Positions 40,501-47,840 of a DNA stretch of 47,840 nt are shown here, piece after piece. A program made the translations under genes and the position numbers. The stretch comes from Mnemiopsis leidyi (taxonomy: Eukaryota; Ctenophora; Tentaculata; Lobata; Bolinopsidae): NCBI GenBank assembly GCA_000226015.1, contig JH152975.1:387243-435082 (forward strand). The letters run 5' to 3'. Each line of letters begins with the position of its first letter. Within the stretch, counting starts at the first letter, position 1. The notes beneath the pieces were generated by a model, which was not told the origin of the DNA, made no database searches, and was given only the letters and a program-made list of their open reading frames with translations.

Positions 40501-42026
40501 ACACCTTATGATCCTTTACTATCCTCAAAAACGATAATTTTTTTTCCGAGCTAGAATAAATCCGTCGAAAATTGATACTTAACACCTGTGTCAAACACAA
40601 ATTATTTGCCTAAACTTAATTTTTAAGTGTTTGCAACAAATTTATCTGGCTCGAACGTTTAAAAGGAGGATTTCTGTGTCCTTTGTTTGTTTCGAGTGAA
40701 ATTCCAAGCGGGGAGGGACCAAGGAAGAACGGTGGTGGGAGAGGATGGAAGGGAAGAAGGAGGAAGGTCGGAGAAGGAAGAAGAGGAGTCAGAACGGTGA
40801 GTAGAGAGAGGTGGAGATAAGAGGCAGACGAGAGGACGGGCGAAAGAGGAAGGGGCAAAGGGGAAAAGGGGGACAAAGAAAGGATGTGGGGGAGCTGCTA
40901 GTTTGGAAGGGGATTTAAGGATATACCCGCTCGAGGACGGGTTCCTACTACTGTAGCAATAATCGACTGCACTCACACAGTAACACGGGTTTTTATATTT
41001 ATAAGAGCGGTGGCAAAAATTTTTACGACAAATCAGACGGTCTTGGTGAAAGTATCGAGATTAAAAAATAACATCTAGGCCATTTTAGTAAAGTCTTACA
41101 ATTCTTTAACGTCCTCAAAAACGATAATTCTAACTTCGATCTACATCTAAAGTTAGAAGGTTGGAAATTTTAAGTATTTGAGGATGAGTTCGATCTTAAA
41201 TTACCGCAAAAAAGGTGCAAAACAAAACTTGCTATCAGCCAACTGAGCAAACGTGTTGATATAGGCAAACTGAGCAAACTTGTTACGAGCGAACTGAGAA
41301 AACTAGTTATCAGCAAGCTCGTGCCACAATTCCCGACCCACTTGTTTTACTTACGTTGGGATGACCCTGTCCATGAGTTACACCACGAAGGGTTATGTTA
41401 AACTTTTTCTTGGAGAAGGCAGCAAGACAGACAAGAACTTCGAGATAGTAACCAAGAGGAACTGCCAGACTACAATCGTGTGTCACTTCTCCTGAAAAGT
41501 AATGGATATATTATAATCTTTTTAATTGGAAAGAATTTATTTTAGAGGCAATTATAATATTAGAATTTTAGGAGTAGGGTCTTTTGAATTACATATTAAG
41601 CAAAGGTGGAATTCTTATGTCTGACTTATTCTACTCTATACTATGGGTTAGCATGATTCAATATGAAACTACCTTTATACGATTTTCGTGGTTTTTAGTG
41701 GTCGAAGAAAATCACATCGATTAAAATCTCTGATCATTTACAAAATTTACAAAAACATGATTTGCCCACCGGCTTCGAAAGAACAAACCTCCAATGATGA
41801 AGCCAGGACTAAAGACAAGCCTTGTTCCAGTTTCATTGAGTTTAGTTTTGGTACCGTTCGTTAGCTCATCAATGAGTTTAAGCAGAGAAACCTCATGCTC
41901 TGTTAATCCGAGTTCATCCTCTAGATGTCGTATTTCTTCTATGACAACAGGTTTCCCGGAGAGAAGTGATAGAATCAGGATTTGCCTAAATTCTCCGACT
42001 CCTTTAAATTTCAGATACTTGGTCAT
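25533..42026 (-). CDS. RCL1, RNA 3'-terminal phosphate cyclase-like protein; six exons with nested genes
   Basis: Minus-strand exons: 42026-41789, 41491-41355, 40217-40047, 27194-27046, 26330-26203 and 25816-25533 (238+137+171+149+128+284 = 1,107 nt). They join in phase with GT..AG junctions to 368 residues; human RCL1 has 373. RCL1 is a nucleolar factor that works with Bms1 in pre-18S rRNA processing (A2-region cleavage); it belongs to the RtcA cyclase family but lacks cyclase activity. Visible family blocks: SLLSGKPVVI, DELTNGTKTKLNETGT, GYYLEVLVCLA, RGYAPGGGGEVLFSC, IKRIRG, FIPDVYIYNEH, TLPEDL, GGCVDSS and LGPLTPFTIAFLRNLK. Intron 3 (27195-40046, 12.9 kb) contains three methyltransferase genes plus a relic on the same strand. 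The start at 42026 is preceded by 'tttcaag', which could be an acceptor for a 5' UTR exon. Confidence 0.95.
26556..26897 (-). mobile_element. tRNA-derived SINE, family 1, copy 1
   Basis: Reads leftwards from 26897: a tRNA-like head with A-box region TGGTGTAGTGG and B-box GGTTCAAATCC, then a unique body containing 'cgaatgatcgggaaaccgtg' and 'gtcactggcgtgta', and an A-run tail at 26556-26565. The head can pair a 7-bp acceptor-like stem (CTGGTGG with CCGCCAG) but its anticodon arm is irregular, so it is not a tRNA gene. It lies in RCL1 intron 4. Copy 2 is at 38023-38337. Confidence 0.88.
27230..27318 (+). repeat. GT microsatellite and 11-bp repeat
   Basis: 27230-27279 is a (GT)n tract broken by TTTG and TATG; 27281-27318 holds three copies of 'gaacgttcgttt'. 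Both lie in RCL1 intron 3 just upstream of exon 4, near the acceptor at 27195-27197. Confidence 0.85.
27753..27947. mobile_element. pogo/Tigger-like MITE (195 bp)
   Basis: Ends CAGTAATACCTCTATTTACC and the inverted GGTAAATGGAGGTTTTACTG, flanked by TA on both sides (27751-27752 and 27948-27949), as for the Tc1/mariner-pogo group. An internal 'cagtaaaaactctatttacc' at 27839-27858 suggests two head-to-tail copies merged. No transposase. Confidence 0.8.
28010..28084 (+). repeat. Two-copy tandem duplication, 38 bp
   Basis: 'catatctcaatcgaagggag' followed by gagg, one variable base and 'ctctgcttgttc', present twice in a row with one difference. Recent local duplication inside RCL1 intron 3. Confidence 0.85.
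28085..28679. other. Intronic, nothing recognised
   Basis: Part of RCL1 intron 3, between the tandem duplication and the methyltransferase relic. No gene or repeat structure seen. Confidence 0.45.
28680..28760 (-). pseudogene. Truncated methyltransferase relic (fourth copy)
   Basis: From ATG at 28760 the minus strand encodes MSSTSNYCDLMINELWND followed by LAPGY, clearly the N-terminus of the neighbouring methyltransferases, then runs out of homology and meets a stop within a few codons. The SAM-binding region and everything after it are missing. Homology continues upstream: 28761-29215 matches the 5' flank of copy A (30446-30765), including 'tttattcaagc' and 'gcaaaaggcttt'-like blocks, so the duplication included promoter DNA. 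Confidence 0.88.
29216..29650. other. Intronic spacer, 3' flank of methyltransferase copy A
   Basis: Very AT-rich. Presumably contains the 3' UTR of copy A, which reads leftwards. Nothing else seen. Confidence 0.4.
29651..30445 (-). CDS. Class I SAM-dependent methyltransferase, copy A (nested in RCL1 intron 3)
   Basis: 264 residues, single exon. It has a Rossmann-fold methyltransferase core: motif I VLDLACGKG (64-72), the acidic end of strand 2 in GVDLN (D90), motif IV-like 'YTHILSLGGMLYV' and strand 5 'VFIWDF'. The N-terminal 'MNELWDDLAPGYFNYG' cap and overall size resemble small-molecule N-methyltransferases of the glycine/sarcosine type, but the substrate cannot be assigned. It has no signal peptide and should be cytosolic. 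It is about two-thirds identical to copies B and C by eye, except around motif I, where all three are nearly identical at DNA level. Being intronless inside an intron, it needs its own promoter on the RCL1 strand. A 'tttgcag' just upstream of the start could be a 5' UTR splice acceptor. Confidence 0.93.
   Translation of the reverse strand: MSSSSNYSNKIMNELWDDLAPGYFNYGRISPDTDLDTVENLVQANEDMVQWIINKLGINKDSHVLDLACGKGMYTVRIAETTGCRYTGVDLNTSYVEDECKKWAEKHGVSDQGEFYQGSMLDPPSQVREQKYTHILSLGGMLYVHNDLDKFLELIASCSTAETRVFIWDFVCNKDWSECGKVNRHMKMEYPIRSREYVQERMRESRLSLTEFQDFTPYIIPGYRVMMRECKKRDPDMEFLTFPILGRAFIEGTMSYVYYCLQLE
30446..31904. other. Intronic spacer between methyltransferase copies
   Basis: 30446-30765 is the 5' flank shared with the relic at 28761-29215 and is therefore the best place to look for the promoter of copy A. 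30766-31904 shows nothing recognisable apart from an AT dinucleotide tract near 31718-31732. Confidence 0.45.
32521..33309 (-). CDS. Class I SAM-dependent methyltransferase, copy B (nested)
   Basis: 262 residues, single exon, on the RCL1 strand. Motif I VLDLACGKG is intact; the strand-2 acidic residue is Glu in GVELN rather than Asp as in copies A and C, still able to hold the ribose hydroxyls. About 17 residues differ from copy C, most of them clustered between residues 40 and 90. The same C-terminal half (IFIWDF, YIIPGYKVMERECKKRDP) indicates an unbroken, probably active enzyme of unknown substrate. The start at 33309 gives MSSNYNNNVMNELWNE, matching the other copies. It lies in tandem unit 1. 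Confidence 0.93.
   Translation of the reverse strand: MSSNYNNNVMNELWNEIAPGYYNYGRISPDADIDKIKDLEQANEDMADWIVAKLGINKDSHVLDLACGKGMYTVRIAKTTGCRYTGVELNTTYLENECKVWANKHGVNEQGEFVLGSITDLPPAVKEKEYTHIICLGSMYYVHDKIDLFLENVADCSNMDTKIFIWDFVTNVDWSLCSELNIHLKMKFPIRPKIDVFQRFENSKLELTEYSDFTKYIIPGYKVMERECKKRDPELKKLTYPLLGKAFMNGTVSYVYYILRLQ
33620..33735 (-). mobile_element. tRNA-derived SINE, family 2, truncated copy
   Basis: Matches 38341-38519 over its body ('gtacctcagtctagaactct', 'acggggcgaaagttca'), but the tRNA-like head breaks off after 'gattagagga'. Present in both tandem units, so it inserted before the duplication. Confidence 0.75.
33740..34205. other. Unit-1-only stretch, nothing recognised
   Basis: No counterpart in tandem unit 2, so it is either an insertion in unit 1 or a deletion in unit 2. 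No gene or repeat ends identified. Confidence 0.4.
34704..35331 (-). mobile_element. Non-LTR retrotransposon 3' fragment
   Basis: On the minus strand one frame reads MKLDADSPFCSLCHEHVKTP then SHV, a stop, and LEC: the C..C....T..H......C pattern found at the end of many LINE reverse-transcriptase ORFs. It continues into 'KRINYINAVANWYLSKSFPN' with stops and ends in an A-rich tail (complement of 'tttttcgttttttttcat'). It is absent from the corresponding place in unit 2 (near 39010), where the flanks join directly, so it is a 5'-truncated insertion. Confidence 0.7.
36256..37044 (-). CDS. Class I SAM-dependent methyltransferase, copy C (nested)
   Basis: 262 residues, single exon, about 93% identical to copy B over its length. 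Between residues 40 and 90, however, it follows copy A: ANEDMVQWIINKLGINKDSH and RIAETTGCRYTGVDLN. The underlying DNA (36772-36925) matches copy A (30167-30320) with two differences in 154 bp, while the rest of the gene matches copy B, the signature of gene conversion. Motif I VLDLACGKG and D in GVDLN are intact. Substrate unknown; small-molecule N-methyltransferase is the likely class. It lies in tandem unit 2 within RCL1 intron 3. Confidence 0.93.
   Translation of the reverse strand: MSSNYNNKVMNELWNEIAPGYYNYGRISPDADVDKIKDLKQANEDMVQWIINKLGINKDSHVLDLACGKGMYTVRIAETTGCRYTGVDLNTTYLENECKVWANKLGVNEQGEFVLGSITDLPPEVKEKKYTHIICLGAMYYVHDKIDLFLENVANCSNKDTKIFIWDFVTNVDWSLCSELNIHLKMKFPIRPKIDVFQRFENSKLELTEYSDFTKYIIPGYKVMERECKKRDPELKKLTYPLMGKAFMNGTLSFVYYILRLQ
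38023..38337 (+). mobile_element. tRNA-derived SINE, family 1, copy 2
   Basis: Same structure as the copy at 26556-26897, opposite orientation: tRNA-like head (B-box GGTTCAAATCC at about 38070-38080), body with 'cgaatgatcgggaaaccgtg', 'ttggccgttacacttgtgta' and an end 'ttaaaataattatgagataa'. It interrupts tandem unit 2 between 'gagagggact' and the SINE family 2 copy; unit 1 lacks it. Confidence 0.88.
38341..38519 (-). mobile_element. tRNA-derived SINE, family 2
   Basis: Reads leftwards from 38519: a tRNA-like head with TGGTGTAGTGG (A-box region) and GGTTCGAGTCC (B-box), then a body with 'gtcgacctta', 'ctttcgccccgtaagagt' and an end 'actgaaactgaaactg'. A second, head-truncated copy lies at 33620-33735. 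A 13-C run follows at about 38550-38562. Confidence 0.8.
39481..40046. other. RCL1 intron 3, right end
   Basis: From the end of tandem unit 2 to exon 3. A plus-strand stretch at 39538-39693 is open and GC-richer than its surroundings, but its translation resembles nothing I know. Confidence 0.4.
40251..40462 (+). repeat. 17-bp minisatellite in RCL1 intron 2
   Basis: About eleven tandem units of 'acatacgtcacactcaa' with variants (acatac or aaac). It starts about 35 bp upstream of RCL1 exon 3 (gene reads leftwards), close to the branch-point region. Confidence 0.92.
40708..40900 (+). repeat. Homopurine-rich tract in RCL1 intron 2
   Basis: About 190 bp almost entirely G and A on the plus strand ('ggaagggaagaaggaggaag' and similar), pyrimidine on the RCL1 sense strand. 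Such mirror-like purine tracts can form triplex (H-DNA). Confidence 0.75.
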
Positions 42027-42561
42027 ACCTTGAAACGATAACATGTGTAAATAAATGAAAAAACCTTTCATATTTTTTAACACATTAATACAAAATGTTT
42101 TTGAAATAATTTAGATAGGCAGAGCTACAGAGTGTTAATGGATACCTTCTGGAAGAGACAGGCTCTTTTAGTGGGGCAACCCACTATGCCCAAACTATAA
42201 GGTCATAGTATAGTAATAATCCTAAAAACAAAAAATTCATTCCATTAATAACATTAATCAAATAATATGATATACGAGTACTATCTTTTTGAATGCAGAC
42301 AGCAGAAGTGCCCGAAGCTCATTTTTATACAATCACACTGTTAAAATCATTTAAACCCATAAGAAAAACACATAGATGCATAGTTAATCAATTGCAAGAG
42401 TAGGAGAAGAGGAAATGTGTCAATAATATAAGTAAGAGAATTGGTACACAAACTCAAATTAATTTGATCATTCACAAAAATCTTAGAAATTTGTTCAAAG
42501 CACAGACAAAATAAATAATTTATGCATAACACGAACTCTTAGTTACCTACTTTGGTCCTAT
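42027..42561. other. Spacer between RCL1 and RWDD2
   Basis: Both genes read leftwards, so this 535-bp AT-rich spacer should hold the RWDD2 3' UTR and the RCL1 promoter or 5' UTR. No motif stands out. Confidence 0.5.
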
Positions 42562-43347
42562 TCAAATATTAAAAAGAATCTGAAAAACGTTTTCCATATT
42601 AAGGCTTGCCAGAAAAGTTCTAAATTGTCCTAAATCTTGGTGATTGTTGGCTCTACCATGAACATCAAAAATAAGCTCTTTAAAATCATTAAATTTAAGG
42701 TCAGCAGAAGACAGTGCTGGCTCTTCATGCTGAAGTTTTAAGAGTTGCCAATTCATTGCACGAACTCGAGAATTGAATTCCTTGCAGTTACTTATTATTC
42801 CTTCAATACATATGATACCAGGTTTACCTGGCAAAACAAGGCCATTAAGGCATAGTTCTTTAGACCATTGTAGCATATTAGTGCGTTTCTCTCTGCTGTA
42901 AATATGGTGAGCATAATACCAAACCCTTGAATAGGGAAGAGGACAGTCCTCAACACTTTCGATTGAAATATTTGTCTGATGAGTGTTTTCCTGTAGACTT
43001 GATAGAAATTCAATTGCTTCTGCCATTATCGTATGTACCACACATTCACCTTCATTTACAGAAATAACATGTTTCACTAAAGCATTAAATTTAGATTCAT
43101 CGTTAGAGCTCAATGAACACCATGTTATTCTAAACTCAGCAGGTGCACTTTTTGGATATGCACTGGGCAACAAAACTGCAACGTGTACCTGGTCAAATGT
43201 TATATTGAACCTCAGGATGGGCATTTTTTCAGGATCTGTCGCACAATCTTGACAGTTAACCAAATCATGATTGTCTACAGTGATTTTTTCTGGATAGATA
43301 CTTTCTATGATTTCTAATTCATCTAGTTTTTCTTGGGTGAGATTCAT
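42562..43347 (-). CDS. RWDD2-family protein (RWD domain plus DUF1115)
   Basis: 261 residues from the ATG at 43347. The N-terminal RWD domain (about 8-120) has the hallmark YPKSAP (64-69, family Y-P-x-x-x-P). The C-terminal DUF1115 domain (about 141-260) has VWYYAHHIYS, GKPGIICIEG, DLGQF and VFQILF, the signature of vertebrate RWDD2A/RWDD2B. Molecular function is not established; RWD folds mediate protein-protein contacts, often in the ubiquitin/SUMO and GCN2 contexts. A strong splice acceptor (tttgtttattttactag) ends at 43397, so the transcript probably has a non-coding 5' exon further right and this exon holds the whole coding sequence. It lies 535 bp upstream of RCL1, same strand. Length fits the family (about 290). 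Confidence 0.93.
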   Translation of the reverse strand: MNLTQEKLDELEIIESIYPEKITVDNHDLVNCQDCATDPEKMPILRFNITFDQVHVAVLLPSAYPKSAPAEFRITWCSLSSNDESKFNALVKHVISVNEGECVVHTIMAEAIEFLSSLQENTHQTNISIESVEDCPLPYSRVWYYAHHIYSREKRTNMLQWSKELCLNGLVLPGKPGIICIEGIISNCKEFNSRVRAMNWQLLKLQHEEPALSSADLKFNDFKELIFDVHGRANNHQDLGQFRTFLASLNMENVFQILFNI

Positions 43348-43410
43348 TTCTGAGAAGTACCTTCCTTCAGCATTCCAGTTAACTTTCAAGGTATCTAGTA
43401 AAATAAACAA

Positions 43411-45127
43411 TAATTGATGAGCACAGAGTCATTCTAAAAAGAATCTATTCCTATGTATCACACAATAACCAAACTAAACCTTCTGGCCTCATTGTAAATC
43501 ATCATAAGAAATTAAGTGTTCGACATTCTTTTATAAATATCAATATTGTGCACTATATAAGTTCATAGGAATGGCCAAAGTGGCACCTTCCTATCTTAAT
43601 TAATTGCTCAAAACTAAAGAACATCTCGCATAAAAAATCAGAAAAGTGCCTTCCACATGTAATAATTCAGTTCCTTGCTATTTCCCTAATATAAAGAATG
43701 TTCTCATAACATCTCAGGTTCAACAAGTTTTCAAGTTAATACCTCTCATCAACGAAATCTTGACCCTATTCAACTGGCAATCTGATAGCTACTCCAAATA
43801 CAATGAAACAACTTTTTTAGAACAATATAATAGTACATTCGGCCGGGGCCATCCCAAGCAACATGTAGTTTTAAAAGGGTATTTGGTTAATTTCTTGAAA
43901 ATAACACTGAAAATTTCAAAATGTGGGAAATGGTAAAACTTTTTAAGGAAAAAAAAGGAATTTTAAAAATTCAATTTTTCTCATCAACAAGTCATCCCTA
44001 TATCAACTTTGAATACATTCAATCTGTGCATACCCTTTCCCCCTTGTTGTTCCATAGCAACAAGAGATTTACATTAAAATAAAATTATCAAATTCCAGGA
44101 TGCCACTCGCCAAGCCGATATTAATGGGTGTTCCAGCATTTGCACTTTGTTAGGAAGTGGAAAAGCTTTTGGCCAGTGGCCATGAATCTTATAGAAAAAC
44201 AAGTGAATTCATGAACTGAATTAATCAAAATTGAAAATTTGTGGTAGGTTGATAACTTTCTAAGCCAACATATAGCTATTGGGTAATTGCTATAAGCCAA
44301 CATAGCCCTGTGGCTCTTGCTGCGCGCGCCCTATCGGGACGCACAAAGTGTAAGTGCTTTCTACACACCTTAGTATTTTAGGCTTAGATTGTTTACCATG
44401 CGCCTACGAGCAGATTCCCCCGGAAACCGCTCAAAACACCTACAGGGACTGTATAATCACTTTAACTTCCAGCTCCAATGTGATAGCAAGCTCTCAAACA
44501 TAAGGGAGGTGAATAAATAAAACGTGTTAATGTTAAGGCAAGGTAATTTAAGGGAAATGAATACAAGGAAACGTCATAAATATACAAACTATAAACGAAC
44601 GACCAGCCCTTCTAACCACGTGAATTAATTACGACTACTTAATTGCTATCTGTTAACTATGACTCATGCTAGCGTTAACCTCAGGCATTAAAACAATATG
44701 GAAACTATAACGGCCGGCTGAGAGGAACAACGGCAAAGTGCCGTCGAAAAGGGTTTGCCCCTTAACTAGAGCTTTATTAGAACAAATTGGAAATGAACGA
44801 TGAATAGCTTTCCTTTGTCTAGGCTGTGCCCTTTTATAAGAAAGGATGAGTCAAAACAAAGATCCCAAAATAACAACTTCAGGGTCAAAACATCCGGGAT
44901 CAACAATCAGTACAGGAAGGGCTCTAGTCTCATTTTCAAAACACTCTTTGCTTTGTTTATTGCTGACGTTTGTTTTGATAACACTAAATCACTGAATTGT
45001 TCTTCAGTGATCTCTAAGTTCGTCTTTACAAATCCTACAATAAACAAGACCCGTGCTGATAGTGATCGACAATCATCAAAGCTCAACAATAAAATTTCCT
45101 TGTCTTATTGTACTTTGTCCTAGTTAT
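43411..45127. other. Non-coding; RWDD2 upstream and 5' flank of the Penelope-like element
   Basis: No gene supported. The right part (from about 44800) may include the decayed N-terminal region of the Penelope-like element, but I see no motif there. Confidence 0.45.
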
Positions 45128-46660
45128 TACAGATATTGTACGGTATCCTTATCCTCTTTTCAAGATCCACAAACTCTCAGTGTCCCAAATTACAGAAAAA
45201 GTGATTCCCCCATTTAGATAAGTACACTCCACGAGACAGGGACCGCTTTACAGATTGGAGAAATGGTGTAGTCCGTACCTTACAGATATCAGTCGAGACT
45301 ACTGTAAAGAAGAATTTCCCTTGGCCACGCCCCAATTGCTCAACTTTGTTGAAGATCTAAATAAGACCTGGCCAAGCGGTGATAAATTGCTCCTCTTCAC
45401 TCTAGACGTGGTGGCCCTTTATCAAAGCATTTCAGTGGAAATGGCGCTCAAGGCAATGGCAAATGCATTTAGCAGGGACACTAAATATGATACCGCTACC
45501 AAAAGCGTGTTAACACGCTTTTGTGAATTCATCCTGAAACAATCATTTGTAGTGTTTGAGGAGGAAGGATATGTAGGGAAGCGAGGTATTCCGACAGGAA
45601 ACTGCATTTCTAGACAGATTGCAGATATGGCCATCCATTGGTTACTATTTATGGAACTGGAGCTTAAGAATTGGGCAGTATGGAAATTAATAAGCCTTTG
45701 GAAAAGGTTTATTGATGATATTCTTGGCAGGTGGAGAGGTACTGAGCGTCAATTCCATTTATTTATTTCAGACCTGAATCTTGACTCTTAAGTTTTATAG
45801 CTTCATATGTTAAAATTTTGTGTTAAATGTACCAATTGGCAAAAAATTTGATTTTCGTGTTTCACTTGATTTTCGTGTTTCACTTGATTAGCTCATCCCT
45901 TCGGAATACAGTTTGCAGACGTACAGATTGGAACACGTGTCAACTTCTTGGACGTACAGCTTTATCTCGATACTGCAGGGCAGATTCAATATTCTCTCTT
46001 CAGGAAAAAACTGACGCAAGGCAATACCTAAACACCTCGAGTTTCCATCACCCTCAGGTGTTTCAGTCGGTGGCCTTCAGTCAGATTTTACGAGTAATCA
46101 AGAGGAACTCGAACGATGAGACCTACGTGAGTGACCTAGATGAACTCAAGTCTGATTTATCAAGATGTGGCCATTGTCCACAGAAGTTGGAGGAACTGGA
46201 ACCAAAAGCGGTTGAAAGAGCAATCAGGAATGACCTTAAGATTCAGCCAACTAAGGAAAGGTCAGTGGCTGAAAATAAAAATATAGTATTCACGACCAAG
46301 TACTTCAAGGAGGTCAAGGAACTGAAGAAGCTTGTGCACTCGCTGAAGGAGGATATTGCAGCTTTGGTGGGAGAGACGAGGATCATATTCGCTCTGAAGA
46401 AACACGAGTCGGTTAAAGATAACGTGGTGAGAAACAGAGCGCTCAGTAGAGGAATTACCAGGACAAACGATCCTACAGAAAAGCATCCAGAGACACAAGC
46501 ATGCGGGGGCAAAGGGTGCAAAACTTGTCCTTTAGTTTTTGGTCCCACAGAGAAAGTCATGGTGAACGGGGAGGAGGTATTTTTGGACAAAAAACTCAGT
46601 TGTAAGGATAAGAATGTTATTTAATTAGCACAGTGTTCTGTGTGTGTAGAGAGAGTCTTA
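45128..46660 (+). pseudogene. Decayed Penelope-like element, reverse transcriptase region
   Basis: Conserved pieces in order: 'YPLFKIHK' (about 45145-45170), an in-frame stop after PPFR, then RQGPLYRLEKWCSPYLTD, RT motif A LFTLDVVALYQSI, motif B GIPTGNCISRQIAD and motif C RFIDDI (45255-45789). The 98-bp insert (45790-45887) follows. The thumb resumes as PFGIQFADVQIGTRVNFLDV, a frameshift at an A-run (about 46004-46009) shifts to TDARQYLNTSSFHH, and the linker has CGGKGCKTCP. A stop replaces a codon in NVI-stop-LAQCSVC. The GIY-YIG endonuclease that should follow is missing. Such elements prime reverse transcription at nicked targets or telomeres; this copy is dead. Confidence 0.9.
45790..45887 (+). 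repeat. 98-bp short mobile sequence, copy 2 (inside the Penelope-like element)
   Basis: 97/98 identical to the inverted copy at 1430-1527. It separates RT palm and thumb coding of the Penelope-like element, so it arrived after that element. It has intron-like ends (GT near the left, TTAG just past the right), but removal would still leave the stop codon in frame. Confidence 0.8.
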
Positions 46661-47386
46661 TCAGACGTATAATTTGTTATCAGCATGATGTCATTTTTAT
46701 TATCCGTTTCATTTCTCCAATTTTGCATGAGAACTAGCCATATCTTTTGACTTTGACAGGCATTTTACCATTTTTGCATGAGAACAGGCCTTATCTTTAG
46801 ACTTTGACAGTTCTTGATTTTAGCTACGTCATTGTCTGACTTTGTCCGACCCTCATTCCCGGAGAATAAAATGACGGGAGGGTGCGCCCTGCTGTACAAC
46901 TACGTCATCAAGATAACATTTACATAGGATTTAAAGGAGTATTTTTTGGAGGAAGACACATCTTAATTTTGTTCAGTTTTATGCATGCACATTATTTTAT
47001 CTTTTAATATATTTTTGTCACCTTTTAGCGTTTTCATAATTATAGGCTCTCTAACTTTTTTATATTAAAGACTCACGTTTTGTTTTTTCTATTTACTCTA
47101 TAACTATATATAACAGGTTCTCTAAACACTAAAGATGATGTATAAATTGAAAATTTCAAGAACCCAGTCATGTTAACTGTTTTAATTCGTCTCTCCAACC
47201 AAACCAAAAGTATTACAGATATTTTTTCTATAGTTTAAACTTTACCGTCGCATGTCGAGGTGTTAACCAAATTGCGTGCGGCTCGTTACATCGTTAGAAC
47301 TGAGAACGTTAGACCTAGACGGATATCATCTCGTCGACGCGCGCGATCACGCTTAAAATTGTTTTGACTGGGGACCTCAGGCTAAT
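46661..47386. other. Non-coding with repeat fragments
   Basis: 'aaaatgacgggagggtg' and 'ctgctgtacaact' at 46868-46900 recur near 3255-3272 and 2487-2500. About 47285-47330 ('gaacgttagac', 'agacggatat') belongs to the TTGTCGCGGTGATA family. No gene. Confidence 0.5.
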
Positions 47387-47840
47387 TGTTATAATAAATA
47401 AATAAATAATAAATAAATAATAGATAATGACGCCAGCATCATCACACCTACTCTCTCAAAATATCATACAATCTTTAAAATATCAAAAAGTTCAATATAC
47501 AAATTTTAATAAATGTTAACAAATTTCTTCTTAGCCACAATTGGGTTATCTTTAAGGAAACTATTATGTCTAATCTTATTTTCTAAATAATTTACACCTT
47601 CAATTCTTGTTAAAACTTCGTCGGAAATTTGCCAAAAATTTCCTGGACAGCTATCACCCAAAGCTTTAGTTTTAGACTTGAAAATCTCTAAGTTAGATTT
47701 GAAAACATTTAAACTTGATGAACTCTTTACCTCTATAGGTAACTTGTTCCATGACAACATAACCCTCTCATTAATAAAAATTTTCTTCTAAAACGGTTAA
47801 TCTTCGAATCTTTACTCTTTCCTGGCTTACAAATCACATT
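47387..47840 (-). mobile_element. 3' end of a non-LTR retrotransposon (runs off the window)
   Basis: Minus-strand frame 47760-47506 encodes MLSWNKLPIEVKSSSSLNVF and KSNLEIFKSKTKAL, the typical end of a LINE reverse-transcriptase ORF (W-N-x-L-P ... S-L-N-x-F-K). A frameshift at a T-run near 47785 separates it from the upstream NRFRRKF. A (TTATT/TATT)n tail at 47389-47425 marks the 3' end. Confidence 0.75.

Noticed and set aside
43646-43936. Small gene of about 96 residues upstream of RWDD2
   Set aside because: No signal peptide, domain or codon bias; lies in AT-rich upstream DNA.
45790-45887. Spliceosomal or introner-type intron in the Penelope-like element
   Set aside because: GT and AG can be placed at the edges, but splicing leaves a TAA immediately before the junction and the same 98 bp occurs alone at 1430-1527.

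Overview
The window is nuclear DNA from an animal (metazoan), almost certainly an invertebrate. Reasons: interrupted genes with GT..AG introns of about 150-900 bp, one intron of 12.9 kb, clear metazoan orthologues (RCL1, SLC37A4, CPEB1, RWDD2, DXO), a Ly6/uPAR protein and a rhodopsin-type receptor exon, plus a dense load of DNA transposons, tRNA-derived SINEs, non-LTR fragments and a Penelope-like element. It is AT-rich and contains one 901-base assembly gap (23342-24242). I cannot fix the phylum. Frequent genes-within-introns are a known feature of ctenophore genomes, but that is only a weak hint.

Layout. 1-8 kb: repeats only, namely two hAT-type elements with exact 8-bp target duplications, foldback repeats and a dispersed inverted-repeat family. 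8.2-9.2 kb (-): an intronless DXO/Rai1-family gene whose third catalytic motif looks lost. 11.5-13.7 kb (-): a four-exon Ly6/uPAR GPI-anchored protein gene, assembled here from exons too short to stand out as open frames; each of its three introns carries a repeat. 14.7-16.5 kb (+): a four-exon SLC37A4-like glucose-6-phosphate transporter, divergent from the Ly6 gene across a spacer with four CACGTG sites. 18.7-20.0 kb (-): an intronless CPEB1-like translational regulator. 22.8 kb (+): a first GPCR exon running towards the gap.

25.5-42.0 kb (-): RCL1, six exons, 368 codons, fully in phase. Its third intron (27195-40046) holds a same-strand array of intronless SAM-dependent methyltransferase genes: three intact copies (29651-30445, 32521-33309, 36256-37044) and a truncated fourth (about 28680-28760). 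The last two intact copies lie in tandem repeats of about 3.7 kb. A SINE and a LINE fragment are each present in only one repeat, and copy C carries a gene-conversion-like tract from copy A. 42.6-43.3 kb (-): RWDD2. 45.1-46.7 kb (+): a decayed Penelope-like element interrupted by a 98-bp sequence that recurs, 97/98 identical, at 1430-1527. 47.4 kb to the end (-): the 3' end of a non-LTR retrotransposon.

No single pathway ties the genes together. The noteworthy biology is the methyltransferase family amplifying inside an intron of an essential ribosome-biogenesis gene, the two intronless regulators (DXO-like and CPEB1-like), and several short repeat families defined here by terminal inverted repeats and target duplications.
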